A stretch of DNA of 36,438 bases from JANQIV01 sp050117315. Lineage in GTDB: Bacteria; Bacteroidota; Ignavibacteria; Ignavibacteriales; Melioribacteraceae. A program made the position numbers and the translations under genes. Of the stretch, positions 17,158-26,223 are shown in pieces; position 1 is the stretch's first letter; each line of letters starts with the position of its first letter. The notes beneath the pieces are model-generated. The model had not been told where the DNA came from. It saw only the letters and a program-made list of their open reading frames with translations, and ran no database searches. The stretch lies in the NCBI GenBank assembly GCA_050117315.1, contig JASFMY010000058.1, positions 1-36,438 on the forward strand, written 5' to 3'.

Positions 17158-18183
17158 CTATAATCCAAGTCCTACTGAAAAAGTATGTACAGCACTGAAT
17201 ACTCCAAAATCAGAATAGGCATAATCAAAATTTACAGACGAAGAAAATGCTTCGATTTTCAGCCCTGTTCCCAAAGTTAGTCCTTCTTCGTCTGTGTTAA
17301 ACCTGTAACCGGATCTCAAAAATAAAACATCGGCATAACCATATTCCATGCCTACGCTGTATGTTTCATAATTTTCGTTAAAATGCACACCGTCAATAGA
17401 TACAAGAAGACTTGACAGCGCAATATTAAAAGGTGCGTCAACACCAACCAGAGGCATTACAATTGAAGCCCTATAATTAACAGGCAGCACGTATTTTTCC
17501 GTTTGGAGTTCTGCTTCTGTTAAAGGATTGGTTGTGCTGTTCTCATCCTGGTCCACAGTTCTTATTAAATCGCTTCCTTTCATTTGCATATCTGCTCCAA
17601 AATTTTGGAACGACAAACCGAGTGTTAAGCCGTAAAAACCTGTATGAAGCAGAATTCCGAAATCAGCAGCAAATGTTTCCGCGCTGGTGTTCCATATTCT
17701 CTGCTGAATATACTTTATATTAACTCCAACACTTATGTCTTCTATTAGGTAACGTGCATAAGAAATTCCAACCGCAAGATCCGTAGCATCAAAATAAGTA
17801 CCCGTACCTTGAGGATTTTCAATAGTTGTTCTTTCAATATCTCCGGAAGCTAATGTTATAGCGTTAATTCCGAATGTACTTTGGTCATCAACCGGAACGG
17901 TCAAACCGAAAAAGTTATGATCAATATCGGCAATCCACTGTGTATGCGAAACATAGACTTGAAATTTTTTCTGTTGAGAGATCCCGGCAGGATTCCAGTA
18001 CATTGCCGACGGGTCATCAACAATGGCAGCAAATGTTCCTGCCATTGCCGTAGCTTTTGCACCAACAGGTATTTTTAAAAACTGCGCCGCCGATGTTCCG
18101 ATTTTTGTGAAATCCTGGGCTTGTAAATTACAACTAAGTAAAATCGCAATTGTTATTAATATTTGTATTCTATTTTTCTTCAT
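17158..18183 (-). CDS. PorV/PorQ-family outer-membrane protein
   Basis: A 341-residue outer-membrane beta-barrel protein: signal peptide 1-22, then the family signature GTSAAQFLKIPVGAKATAMAG and TFAAIVDDPSAMYWNPAGIS at about 28-68, FadL/PorV-like strands through the body, and an aromatic/hydrophobic end (HTFSVGLGL). PorV and PorQ shuttle or attach T9SS cargo at the outer membrane in Bacteroidota; relatives are greatly expanded in Ignavibacteria and often sit beside one particular cargo gene. Here it lies 10 bases behind a large T9SS-type protein and 30 bases before a T9SS hydrolase, which suggests a dedicated carrier. It need not be PorV itself. Confidence 0.88.
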   Translation of the reverse strand: MKKNRIQILITIAILLSCNLQAQDFTKIGTSAAQFLKIPVGAKATAMAGTFAAIVDDPSAMYWNPAGISQQKKFQVYVSHTQWIADIDHNFFGLTVPVDDQSTFGINAITLASGDIERTTIENPQGTGTYFDATDLAVGISYARYLIEDISVGVNIKYIQQRIWNTSAETFAADFGILLHTGFYGLTLGLSFQNFGADMQMKGSDLIRTVDQDENSTTNPLTEAELQTEKYVLPVNYRASIVMPLVGVDAPFNIALSSLLVSIDGVHFNENYETYSVGMEYGYADVLFLRSGYRFNTDEEGLTLGTGLKIEAFSSSVNFDYAYSDFGVFSAVHTFSVGLGL

Positions 18184-18193
18184 TTATAACCCG

Positions 18194-21124
18194 CTACTTT
18201 ATTATTGCAAATTTACCGATTGTGTTTCCCCCGTTGGGTGTTTCCAGATAATATATATAAAGTCCGTAAGCTATCTCTACCCCCGATTCATTGGTCAAAT
18301 TCCAATCTTCATCTCCCGTACCGTTATCGTGATAAATCTTTTTTACCAGTTCACCACGGACTGTAAAAATGGATATTGTACACTCCGGCGGTAAAAACAT
18401 AAATCTTAGTCTTCTTGTATTTTCTGTCTGTTCCCAGGCTGCGTTTACCAGGTAAGGATTTGGGACAACTCTTACCTCACTCAACTCCTGATTTACCGTG
18501 CTGCTTGTTTTATCAACCGAAGGAGGTATAATAGTAACAAAAAATGAATCGGCAATACTGAATTGACTAGTGCTCTCGATAGTAAAGGTATCACCTTCTG
18601 CTGGCAGACTACCGTTACTGCCTATTGTATCTATTTTTATTGAGTAATACCATTTAAGCAGCGAAAAAATTCCCAATGTATCGTCATTTTCAACGTAAGG
18701 TTCGTTTACTATTCTTATTTCTTCCGAAGGATCATATTGGTTATTTCCGTTATTATCCAGAACTATTGCGTTAATTTTGAAAGGATTATTTTCAATGGAG
18801 ACATTCCATATTTCAAAGGGAACTTCAAAACTTTTTATCAACGGTTTATTCTGTCCCGTAAGTCCGGCAACAAAAGAGCCTTCGTCGGTGAATCTAAATT
18901 GATAATCCGCTCCTTGTGAAGAAAGCTCGGCGCTTCCGTTTGTTGTTAATACTTCTACGTACCAGTTGTCATCCGGGTGACTGTTGTCTTCTCCTTCAAC
19001 ATTATTTGCATCGCCGTCTAGTATACTGACTACTTCGCCTGATGTTTCGTCCCCGGTTATACTAATTACCAAGCCGTCGGTCACTACCATATCTTCTGAA
19101 TTCAATGCTGCAGTTGTTAAAACTCGTTTTGTATTGTTATTAATTAAGTAGAATGAATCTGCAGGTGAAGCATTAAATGTTATTAAATAATCAGCGCCTG
19201 TTAATTCATCCGGATTAATAATCTGCAGGTCTATTTCCCCGTTTCCCGTTGAAGAAATCTGTTCAATGGTTGCCGAACCGCTAATATACCCGATCGCACC
19301 GGATCGCGGTGTTACATCAACGAGGTTATTATCTGCTGCCGTAGTACCTCTTGCCGATTCCAGGGATTCTACTTCGGAAGTAACCGAACCGGAGTCGTAT
19401 GCCGTGATTGTATAACTATAATTAACCCCGTTATAAACTGTTGTATCAACATAGGTGTGTACAATACCCGTATTATCGCCGAGATAATTATAATTATTAA
19501 TTGGGTCGGTACCTTGAATTAAATTATCCTTATCAAACTGCGCTACGGGTACGTATCCAACAAGACTTCCCTGGTTATCGGTAATTTGTTCTCCCCAGGT
19601 AGAGCCTTGATCCTGGCTCCTGTAAATTTTATAGCCTTCAAAATCTTTTTGTTTACTTGAAGGGTCTACGGCATCAAGCGCACTGTCGTCCCAGTATAAT
19701 GTAACTTTATTATCACCGGCAACCCCACTTAAGGTTGGAGAAGGCGGTGCAGCAGGGCCTACAAATTCATTTAGATAAAGGCTTTGGGCTGTTGTAAAAT
19801 TTTTCTGCAAGTCTTCCAGATCTTCTCCGAAACCGAACGCCATTGTTGACCTAAAAGATTCCCCGGGCTGTAAAGTAAAAGGTCCGGTAGTTACAAACAT
19901 AGTCCAGTTTTGAACTCCAGGATCTTTACCCGGTTCGGTTAGACTAAAGTCGTCAAACTTAACATTCGAGCCGTGAAAATAATTTGATGCAGTAATATTC
20001 GGATTATCAGGATCACTTATCATAACCGGCCACATTTGCTCGTCATCAGCCGGTGTAACGCTTCCGGATAAATCTCTGAAGAAATGTCCGTCTGTTATTC
20101 CCAAATCAAAAGGGGTTGCAAGAACCAGCATTCCAACATAACCTTCTTCAATGTTGCCCGGATCAGGTCCGTCAACATCGTACTGGTAAAAAGCATTGTC
20201 GTAACCGTTTTGATTTATCCCCGAGTTATAACTTCCCCAAACTTCATCACCGGAATCACCGAATTGAAAATCCACATAATAACCCCACCAGCAACTGTCG
20301 AGAACCTCCGAGCTGTTATTGGTAACTGTAAAGTCATAGAAATGTATGTCTTCGGCAAATCTTCTGCCGTAAGAATAAGCCTGGAGCTCAAGCGTTAACC
20401 CGATCTCGGTTGAAGGAAGCTGTGCGTTGTGATCGGTTGAGATAGCGTAAACTTCTCTGTCGGCTGCAAACTCACCGGGAAGTTCCTGTCCGTAAGTTTC
20501 TGATTCTGGATCTACATCTATTCTGAACCTGCCCGGCCAGAATCTCCAAACGTCGTTATTTTGATCATAATATGCACCTTTGCTGTCGACTATTTTCTGC
20601 TTTGCTTCCGATAATGAAGAGTATTCTCCTGTCGGGGCATCGACCCAATTTTGATTTTCATCGAAATACCCTTTTGGCCATGTAAGAGGAATATCGCTGT
20701 GGGCTAACCTCGGAGCACCGTCCGAAGCTAATAAATCTTCAGGCTGGTCATCTGCATGATATTTTCCGAGGGCGCCTGTAGGAGCCTGCCAGTCTTCATT
20801 TCTATACCTGCCGTAGGCATCAAGTACATTTCCTTTATGACCGAACAAAATACTTACGTCATCTGTTGCGTTTGCACTACTTGACTGGGCAACTCCTTTA
20901 CTTTTGGGCCATCTAAAATTATAAATCAGGTTTTGATAATAAGTATCCGATATAATTCCCTGGTTCCCGATGATGTTTAGAATTTCTCCTTTATCAAGAA
21001 CTCCGTAGGCATCATCATCCGAAGTTTGAATTTTATTTAGGCTCTTATTTTCGCCCGGATCAGTTTCCTGGGCAAAGATTATAATTGTATTAAGAATTAA
21101 AAGAATGCTTAATATTTTTTTCAT
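18194..21124 (-). CDS. Large secreted Fn3 protein with C-terminal FlgD/T9SS-type sorting domain
   Basis: A 976-residue exported protein. Signal peptide 1-19. Residues 40-450 form a large region I do not recognise, rich in aromatic residues and asparagine/glycine (DVWRFWPGRFRIDVDP, DSCWWGYYVDFQFGDSGDEVW). A fibronectin type III-like domain follows at about 460-580 (PPSPTLSGVAGDNKVTLYWDD, FEGYKIYRSQDQGSTW, YSYTITAYDSG). A beta-rich region leads to the C-terminal domain from about 885: VVPNPYLVNAAWEQ, RRLRFMFLPPECTISIFTVRGE, GLYIYYLETPNG, KFAIIK, the FlgD-like/T9SS variant typical of Ignavibacteria, Calditrichaeota and relatives. Probably surface-displayed. The PorV/PorQ gene starts 10 bases after its stop, and the TBDR gene lies 73 bases upstream with a 20-bp palindrome between. 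Confidence 0.85.
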   Translation of the reverse strand: MKKILSILLILNTIIIFAQETDPGENKSLNKIQTSDDDAYGVLDKGEILNIIGNQGIISDTYYQNLIYNFRWPKSKGVAQSSSANATDDVSILFGHKGNVLDAYGRYRNEDWQAPTGALGKYHADDQPEDLLASDGAPRLAHSDIPLTWPKGYFDENQNWVDAPTGEYSSLSEAKQKIVDSKGAYYDQNNDVWRFWPGRFRIDVDPESETYGQELPGEFAADREVYAISTDHNAQLPSTEIGLTLELQAYSYGRRFAEDIHFYDFTVTNNSSEVLDSCWWGYYVDFQFGDSGDEVWGSYNSGINQNGYDNAFYQYDVDGPDPGNIEEGYVGMLVLATPFDLGITDGHFFRDLSGSVTPADDEQMWPVMISDPDNPNITASNYFHGSNVKFDDFSLTEPGKDPGVQNWTMFVTTGPFTLQPGESFRSTMAFGFGEDLEDLQKNFTTAQSLYLNEFVGPAAPPSPTLSGVAGDNKVTLYWDDSALDAVDPSSKQKDFEGYKIYRSQDQGSTWGEQITDNQGSLVGYVPVAQFDKDNLIQGTDPINNYNYLGDNTGIVHTYVDTTVYNGVNYSYTITAYDSGSVTSEVESLESARGTTAADNNLVDVTPRSGAIGYISGSATIEQISSTGNGEIDLQIINPDELTGADYLITFNASPADSFYLINNNTKRVLTTAALNSEDMVVTDGLVISITGDETSGEVVSILDGDANNVEGEDNSHPDDNWYVEVLTTNGSAELSSQGADYQFRFTDEGSFVAGLTGQNKPLIKSFEVPFEIWNVSIENNPFKINAIVLDNNGNNQYDPSEEIRIVNEPYVENDDTLGIFSLLKWYYSIKIDTIGSNGSLPAEGDTFTIESTSQFSIADSFFVTIIPPSVDKTSSTVNQELSEVRVVPNPYLVNAAWEQTENTRRLRFMFLPPECTISIFTVRGELVKKIYHDNGTGDEDWNLTNESGVEIAYGLYIYYLETPNGGNTIGKFAIIK

Positions 21125-21156
21125 CTTTATAAAATGCTCCGATTATTTTTACTTGC

Positions 21157-21176
21157 TTTATTACATATGTAATAAA
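21157..21176. promoter_or_regulatory. Perfect 20-bp palindrome upstream of the Fn3 gene
   Basis: TTTATTACATATGTAATAAA is exactly self-complementary, without a loop, in the 73-base gap between the TBDR stop and the Fn3 gene start, 32 bases before that start. Loop-free palindromes of this size are typical of dimeric repressor operators; a terminator hairpin would normally have a loop. No regulator can be assigned. Confidence 0.5.
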
Positions 21177-21197
21177 ATATTATCCGGGTATTCGATA

Positions 21198-23882
21198 TTA
21201 AAAATCAAATCTTACTCCCAATTTTACACTTCTTCTTTGATCAGTATTAGCCGGATTTCGCTGCCTGTCCAATGTTCTGCTTGAAGTCGGGCCTGCATCC
21301 CAAGCGTCACCGGTTGCACTCCATACATCAACCGCATTAATTTCATCGAACAGATTATCTATTATGGTGAATACATACAGTTTTGTGAATCCGAGATTAA
21401 AGCCCTTGGAAATTCTAAGGTCTACTTGTTGAACAGAAGGCATTCGACCCGAATTTTTTTCTACGTTTAAATCATCGTTTTCCTCTATAGGCCGCGGCGT
21501 ATAAGGCAGGCCGCTTGCAACATAAATAATGAAATTTACATCGATATTTTCAAAGGGATAAAATCCGCCTAAAACAGGTCCAAATTTTTCGGGAAATGTT
21601 AAACCAACCGAGGCATTCAGTACGTGTGCTCTGTCAAAATCTAAAAAGAAAACCCGTTTTGGTCTTAGAACAGCATCTGATCTTCTATAATCATTATATC
21701 CCTCTCTCGGATCGGATTCGTTGCCTTTCGCAATTGAATATGTGTAGTTCAAATTTGCAAACCAGAAATCTGAAGGTCTTTTTGACAAAGAAATTTCAAA
21801 ACCCTGCACACCGCCGTAATTCGAATTATCAAATATTGTGTATTCATAAGGAAATACTGTTAAATAGGTACTCCCAACCAGGTTTGTTATATCCTTAAAG
21901 TACGCATTAACTTGAAGGCTGAAGTCCGAACCAACTTGTTGTTTAACACCAACTTCAAAAGCAATGGTTTTTTGTGCAGATATACCGGGATTGCCTACTA
22001 GAGCTCCGTCAGAAGTAGGATCTCGCAGAGTATACATGTCTTCATAATCCGGGATCTGGAAAAAGTGTCCGTAAGAACTATAAAACACAGTTTTATCGGT
22101 AATAGGGAAAGCTATACCCAAACGCGGGCTAATCTGTGTCTTTACATCAGTATCAACTTCACCGGATGATTGCCAGATATCATTACTGTCTATGTAACCT
22201 GCCGGATTATCTACCGATTCCCATCTTGTATCATTTACATCTACATAATCGAATCTTATACCCGCATTAATTATAAATGAATCGAACTCCAATTTATCCT
22301 GGATATATGCCGAGAATTCAAAGGGTTTCTTTCTATAGTCCTCATAAGCATGAAAACCACTGGCGTAAGGTTCCTCAAAACTTAATCTGTCAATTATATA
22401 TTTTCTTACTTCTACCCCGATTTTAACCAGGTTGGTCTTGTTTAACTGTGAACTGATATCATATTTAAAAAGAAAAGTTTTAACCTCGTTTTTTATATAA
22501 TTCCCGTTATCCGCATTTGTCCAGAATGGAGGAACATTATTTGTCCTGCTTAAATAATTGGAGGAAATCAACTCACCTTCGGAGGTAAATTCAGCATATT
22601 TACCCGGAGTAAATCTGTTATAATACCTTTTATTATATGAGAATGAGGTTTCATAAAAAGTTGAACCGCTTAAAACATGGCTCATTCTTAGGCTATTTCT
22701 CCAGGAAAAAATCTTTCTGTCTTCATATCCCTGGGGATAATACTTCCACGCATGGGAATAAGGTTTATACATCCTGTAAGTTCTTTGAAGGTTTAGATTA
22801 AGCTTCAAAGCACCAGTTGAATAAGTTAGCTTTCCGTTAATATCGCGTATTTTATTATAACCCCACGCTGTTTGGGCAAGTGAATTTTCATACCTGCCGG
22901 TTATGAAATATTTTAACTTATTTATGAATGGAACAGGCCCGCTGAATAAAGTAGAGAACTCTCCTCTTATATTTACGTCCGGCCATAATGAAGGAGTATC
23001 TTCAATGGATTGTTCGGTATAAGCAGATGGAATATCTTCAGTCAAGTCGGTACCGTCTGAGTTGACTCTTTCTACCAGGTTACCTTCGCTGTCTATTCCT
23101 ATCTGGTCGAGCGCTAATGCGTCCGCTTTGCGATAAGGAGATTCATTAATTTGATCCGTGGTATATTCTACCCTGGCTTTGAATTTGTTACCGCCTTCCT
23201 TGGTTACGATATTAACTACACCGGAAAGAGCTTGTCCGTACTCTGCATTAAACCCGCCGGTCATTACTTGAAGTTCCTGTATTGAATATTTATTCAATTC
23301 GGAACCCGACGATGCCGACAGCGGATCTCTTGTAGGGACACCATCGATTAAATAAACCACTTCACCGCCACGTCCGCCGCGAGCATGAAGTTCGCCCGAA
23401 GAACCGGTTACAAATCCTGCTTGCAGCGAAACTACATCCTGAAAGCTTGCAACCGGAAGTTCGGTAAAGGTTTCTGCAGATACAACGGCGGTTTTTGAAG
23501 TTACATCTTTTATAATCAGCTCTTTTTCGGCAACTACTATTACTTGATCCATTTCAATACTGCCTTCGGTAAGTTGAAAGTCAACTTTCGAAGTTAAATC
23601 TACTCTGACAACAACACCTTCTATTATCTTTTCCGCAAACCCTACTAAAGACGCTTTTAGAGAATATGTTCCCGGGTTAACATTCAGGATTATATACTCG
23701 CCGTCAATATTAGTTGCAGCTCCTATATCGGTTCCCATAATCATAATATTTGCAAACGGCAGCGGCTCACCTGTTGCTTGATCAGTTATCTTTCCTACTA
23801 TTTTACCTGTTGTTCCGGCAAACAAAACAGAAGAAATCAAAAAGAAGAATGTCAGGCATAAAAGAATTTTTTTAATTTTCAT
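21198..23882 (-). CDS. TonB-dependent receptor with carboxypeptidase-regulatory-like domain
   Basis: An 894-residue SusC-style receptor. Signal peptide 1-23 (LLCLTFFFLISSVLFAG); CarboxypepD_reg-like domain about 27-110 (GKITDQATGEPLPFANIMIMGTD, DGEYIILNVNPGTYSLKASLVGF); plug about 120-240 (ELPVASFQDVVSLQAGFV, ELHARGGRGGEVVYLIDGVP, TGGFNAEYGQALSGVVNIVTKEGG); barrel ending in VKLGVRFDF. The ATG at 23882 has GGAGG at ideal spacing; an ATG at 23939 is in frame but would put 19 non-signal residues ahead of the signal peptide. There is no SusD homologue; the partners are a lamin-tail protein upstream (64-base gap) and the Fn3 protein downstream. It probably imports whatever those surface proteins bind or release. 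Confidence 0.92.
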   Translation of the reverse strand: MKIKKILLCLTFFFLISSVLFAGTTGKIVGKITDQATGEPLPFANIMIMGTDIGAATNIDGEYIILNVNPGTYSLKASLVGFAEKIIEGVVVRVDLTSKVDFQLTEGSIEMDQVIVVAEKELIIKDVTSKTAVVSAETFTELPVASFQDVVSLQAGFVTGSSGELHARGGRGGEVVYLIDGVPTRDPLSASSGSELNKYSIQELQVMTGGFNAEYGQALSGVVNIVTKEGGNKFKARVEYTTDQINESPYRKADALALDQIGIDSEGNLVERVNSDGTDLTEDIPSAYTEQSIEDTPSLWPDVNIRGEFSTLFSGPVPFINKLKYFITGRYENSLAQTAWGYNKIRDINGKLTYSTGALKLNLNLQRTYRMYKPYSHAWKYYPQGYEDRKIFSWRNSLRMSHVLSGSTFYETSFSYNKRYYNRFTPGKYAEFTSEGELISSNYLSRTNNVPPFWTNADNGNYIKNEVKTFLFKYDISSQLNKTNLVKIGVEVRKYIIDRLSFEEPYASGFHAYEDYRKKPFEFSAYIQDKLEFDSFIINAGIRFDYVDVNDTRWESVDNPAGYIDSNDIWQSSGEVDTDVKTQISPRLGIAFPITDKTVFYSSYGHFFQIPDYEDMYTLRDPTSDGALVGNPGISAQKTIAFEVGVKQQVGSDFSLQVNAYFKDITNLVGSTYLTVFPYEYTIFDNSNYGGVQGFEISLSKRPSDFWFANLNYTYSIAKGNESDPREGYNDYRRSDAVLRPKRVFFLDFDRAHVLNASVGLTFPEKFGPVLGGFYPFENIDVNFIIYVASGLPYTPRPIEENDDLNVEKNSGRMPSVQQVDLRISKGFNLGFTKLYVFTIIDNLFDEINAVDVWSATGDAWDAGPTSSRTLDRQRNPANTDQRRSVKLGVRFDF

Positions 23883-23946
23883 TTTGCCTCCAATTATATA
23901 CTGCAGGGGCACAGGAATAAATATTGATTCATTTTTCATAAGTAGT

Positions 23947-26181
23947 TTATTTTATTAATATCATCTTTTTAGTATTTGTGTAACTACCGGTTATAAGTTT
24001 ATAGAAATAAACACCGGAAGCCAAACCTACCGGGTGCCAGTCAAAAGTATAAACACCGGCGCTGAGTTCTTCATTGTTAATTAATACATCTACTTCTTTA
24101 CCTAAAATATTATAAATCTTGAGCGATACTTTTGAAGCAGCATTCATGTTGAATTTAATTGTTGTTGACGGGTTAAAAGGATTCGGATAATTCTGGAATA
24201 AATTGAATTGCCCAGGTAAACTTTCTGTTTTTTCAACTGCTGTTACCTCGGGATTGCTTCCAGGCGAAAATAATAAATCACTACCGGTAACGACAGTATG
24301 AAGGTCCCATTTATCGCTGTCAAGCAGGTGTGTTATAGATTGAGATATTCCACCCGATATATCGTCGCCGCTTACAGTATTAGGATAACCGATATAAATA
24401 GCATCCGAGGTTAATGCCGTAGTACTTCCCCAATAGACTTCCATTAATGTATCCGATGCCGTGGGATTAACTAACAATATTGCATCACCTGAGTTTGATA
24501 AGTTTGATTTTCCATCACCGTTATCAAAGCCAACATTTTCATCTGATTCGTTCTGTGCAAATAATACGGTTCCGGTGGGTATATTAGTGCCGAAACCCGC
24601 TGTTCCTACAGCTCCGAAAATAACCGAGAACTGCCCGGGGTCTATTGCTGCGCCTTCTGGGAATGTGAATATAGGAATTCCATTTGTTTCAAGAATTTGA
24701 TATCCTTCCAAATTTATGGAGGTTGTCCCTCTATTATATAATTCAATAAATTCGTCTGAACGCGAACCTCTTGTTCCGTCTCCGTTTGCATCGCCTGCTT
24801 CATCGCTGGGAACGTCAAACATTATTTCGGTTATGATTAAGTCGCCTGTAATTACAGCCGGACTCTTTGATGCGTCTGAACCGGGAGAGAATAAACTTAA
24901 GGTATCTCCGCTTATTACACTGTGAATATCCCAAAGAGCATCTTCAATTTTTCTTGTTACGGATTGGCGAATAGAACCGTTTATCGAGTCGCCTGAGGCA
25001 GTGTTTGGCGGTCCCAAATAAACGGCTTCGGAGGTTTTTGGTTCAGCACTTCCCCAGTAAACTTCACACACAGTATCCGAAACTGCCGAGTTCACCAATA
25101 ATACCGCATCACCGGAATTTGATAAATTAGATTTCCCATCACCGTTATTGAACCCAACATTTTCATCTGATTCTTGAACCGATAATAGTAGAGTTCCCGG
25201 AGGTAAATCACTTCCAAAGCCGGCAGAACCAACCGCTCCAAAAACAACTGCAAATTGGCCGGGATCAATAGTTGTCTCGTCCGGGAAATTAAACACAACT
25301 AAACCTTCACGATCAAGTAATTGAAATCCCGTTAAATCGACAGAGGTTACTCCTTCATTATAGATTTCAACAAATTCGTCTGAACGTGATCCCCTGGCAC
25401 CGTCTCCGTTTGCATCGCCTGCTTCATCGCTGGGAACGTCAAACATTATTTCGGTTATTATAAGGTCTGTTGGTATAGGCTCACTGCTTTCTACCGCCCT
25501 TTCACCCGGTGAAAAAAACAAACTTTCATCTCCGGTAACTATTGTATGTAATCCCCACAAATTACTTCCTTCAAGATCCAGGGTAACCGACTGTCCTATG
25601 GCACCCGCAATTGAATCACCCAGCAATGTATATGGAGCCATTAATTTTTTTGCTTTGCTGGACAGGGGTTCGATTGGATTAGATTCGCTTCCACCCCAGT
25701 ATATTTCAAATAAAGTATCTGCCATAAGTACGTCAACCAGCATTACTCTATCCCTGCTGTTTGATAAGTTTGTTTTTCCGTCGCCGTTATCGAAACCTAC
25801 GTTTTCGTCAGTCCCTTCGTTAGCCGCAAATAATAAAGTTCCTTCGGGAATATTATCTCCAAAACCTGCTGTACCAACGGCTCCAAAAACAACAGCATAT
25901 TGACCTGCATTAAGCGTTGTTCCAATTGGGAAGGTAAAAACCGGGATGCCTTCTCTTTCAATTAACTGGTAAGCGGACATATCTACCGCTTCTGTTCCCG
26001 AGTTATAAATTTCCACAAACTCGTCTGATCTTGAACCTCTTGTTCCGTCTCCGTTTGCGTCACCGGCAATATCAGAAGGAATATCGAACATTATTTCGGT
26101 GACAACGATGCCGCTTTGTGCTGTTAGGCCGTTTGCAACAATTAAAAAAACAGCTAAAATTGTAAATAATTTTGAAGTCAT
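23947..26181 (-). CDS. Triple lamin-tail-domain surface protein with T9SS sorting domain
   Basis: A 744-residue exported protein made of three homologous units (about 24-228, 239-435, 447-645). Each opens with a lamin tail domain: VTEIMFD(I/V)PSD, AGDANGDG(T/A)RGSRSDEF(V/I)E(I/L)YN, a 'Q(L/I)...G..(V/I)F.FP' strand, GQ(Y/F)(A/S)V(V/I)FGAVG(T/S)AGFG, then DENVGF(D/N)NGDGK(T/S)NLSNS. The DANGDG and NGDGK loops look like calcium-binding sites. The end is a T9SS type A domain from about 655 (NYPNPFNPSTTIKF, LKIYNILGKEVDVLI, GVYFYKLI, KKMILIK). Signal peptide 1-21. GGAGGAAAT precedes the ATG. Lamin tail domains occur in bacterial surface nucleases and adhesive proteins; no catalytic domain is visible here, so binding or structural roles are more likely. 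Confidence 0.88.
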   Translation of the reverse strand: MTSKLFTILAVFLIVANGLTAQSGIVVTEIMFDIPSDIAGDANGDGTRGSRSDEFVEIYNSGTEAVDMSAYQLIEREGIPVFTFPIGTTLNAGQYAVVFGAVGTAGFGDNIPEGTLLFAANEGTDENVGFDNGDGKTNLSNSRDRVMLVDVLMADTLFEIYWGGSESNPIEPLSSKAKKLMAPYTLLGDSIAGAIGQSVTLDLEGSNLWGLHTIVTGDESLFFSPGERAVESSEPIPTDLIITEIMFDVPSDEAGDANGDGARGSRSDEFVEIYNEGVTSVDLTGFQLLDREGLVVFNFPDETTIDPGQFAVVFGAVGSAGFGSDLPPGTLLLSVQESDENVGFNNGDGKSNLSNSGDAVLLVNSAVSDTVCEVYWGSAEPKTSEAVYLGPPNTASGDSINGSIRQSVTRKIEDALWDIHSVISGDTLSLFSPGSDASKSPAVITGDLIITEIMFDVPSDEAGDANGDGTRGSRSDEFIELYNRGTTSINLEGYQILETNGIPIFTFPEGAAIDPGQFSVIFGAVGTAGFGTNIPTGTVLFAQNESDENVGFDNGDGKSNLSNSGDAILLVNPTASDTLMEVYWGSTTALTSDAIYIGYPNTVSGDDISGGISQSITHLLDSDKWDLHTVVTGSDLLFSPGSNPEVTAVEKTESLPGQFNLFQNYPNPFNPSTTIKFNMNAASKVSLKIYNILGKEVDVLINNEELSAGVYTFDWHPVGLASGVYFYKLITGSYTNTKKMILIK
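24776..25458. repeat. Coding tandem repeat units 2 and 3 share a 59-bp exact block
   Basis: Within the lamin-tail gene, bases 24776-24834 and 25400-25458 are identical over 59 bases (encoding the DVPSDEAGDANGDG region in units 3 and 2), although the flanking sequence of the two units has diverged clearly. Period between the two blocks is 624 bases (208 codons). The corresponding block of unit 1 near 26050 carries several differences. Confidence 0.8.
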
Positions 26182-26223
26182 ATTTCCTCCGGTTTATAAA
26201 AAAATGTATATGTAAAATCCTTA

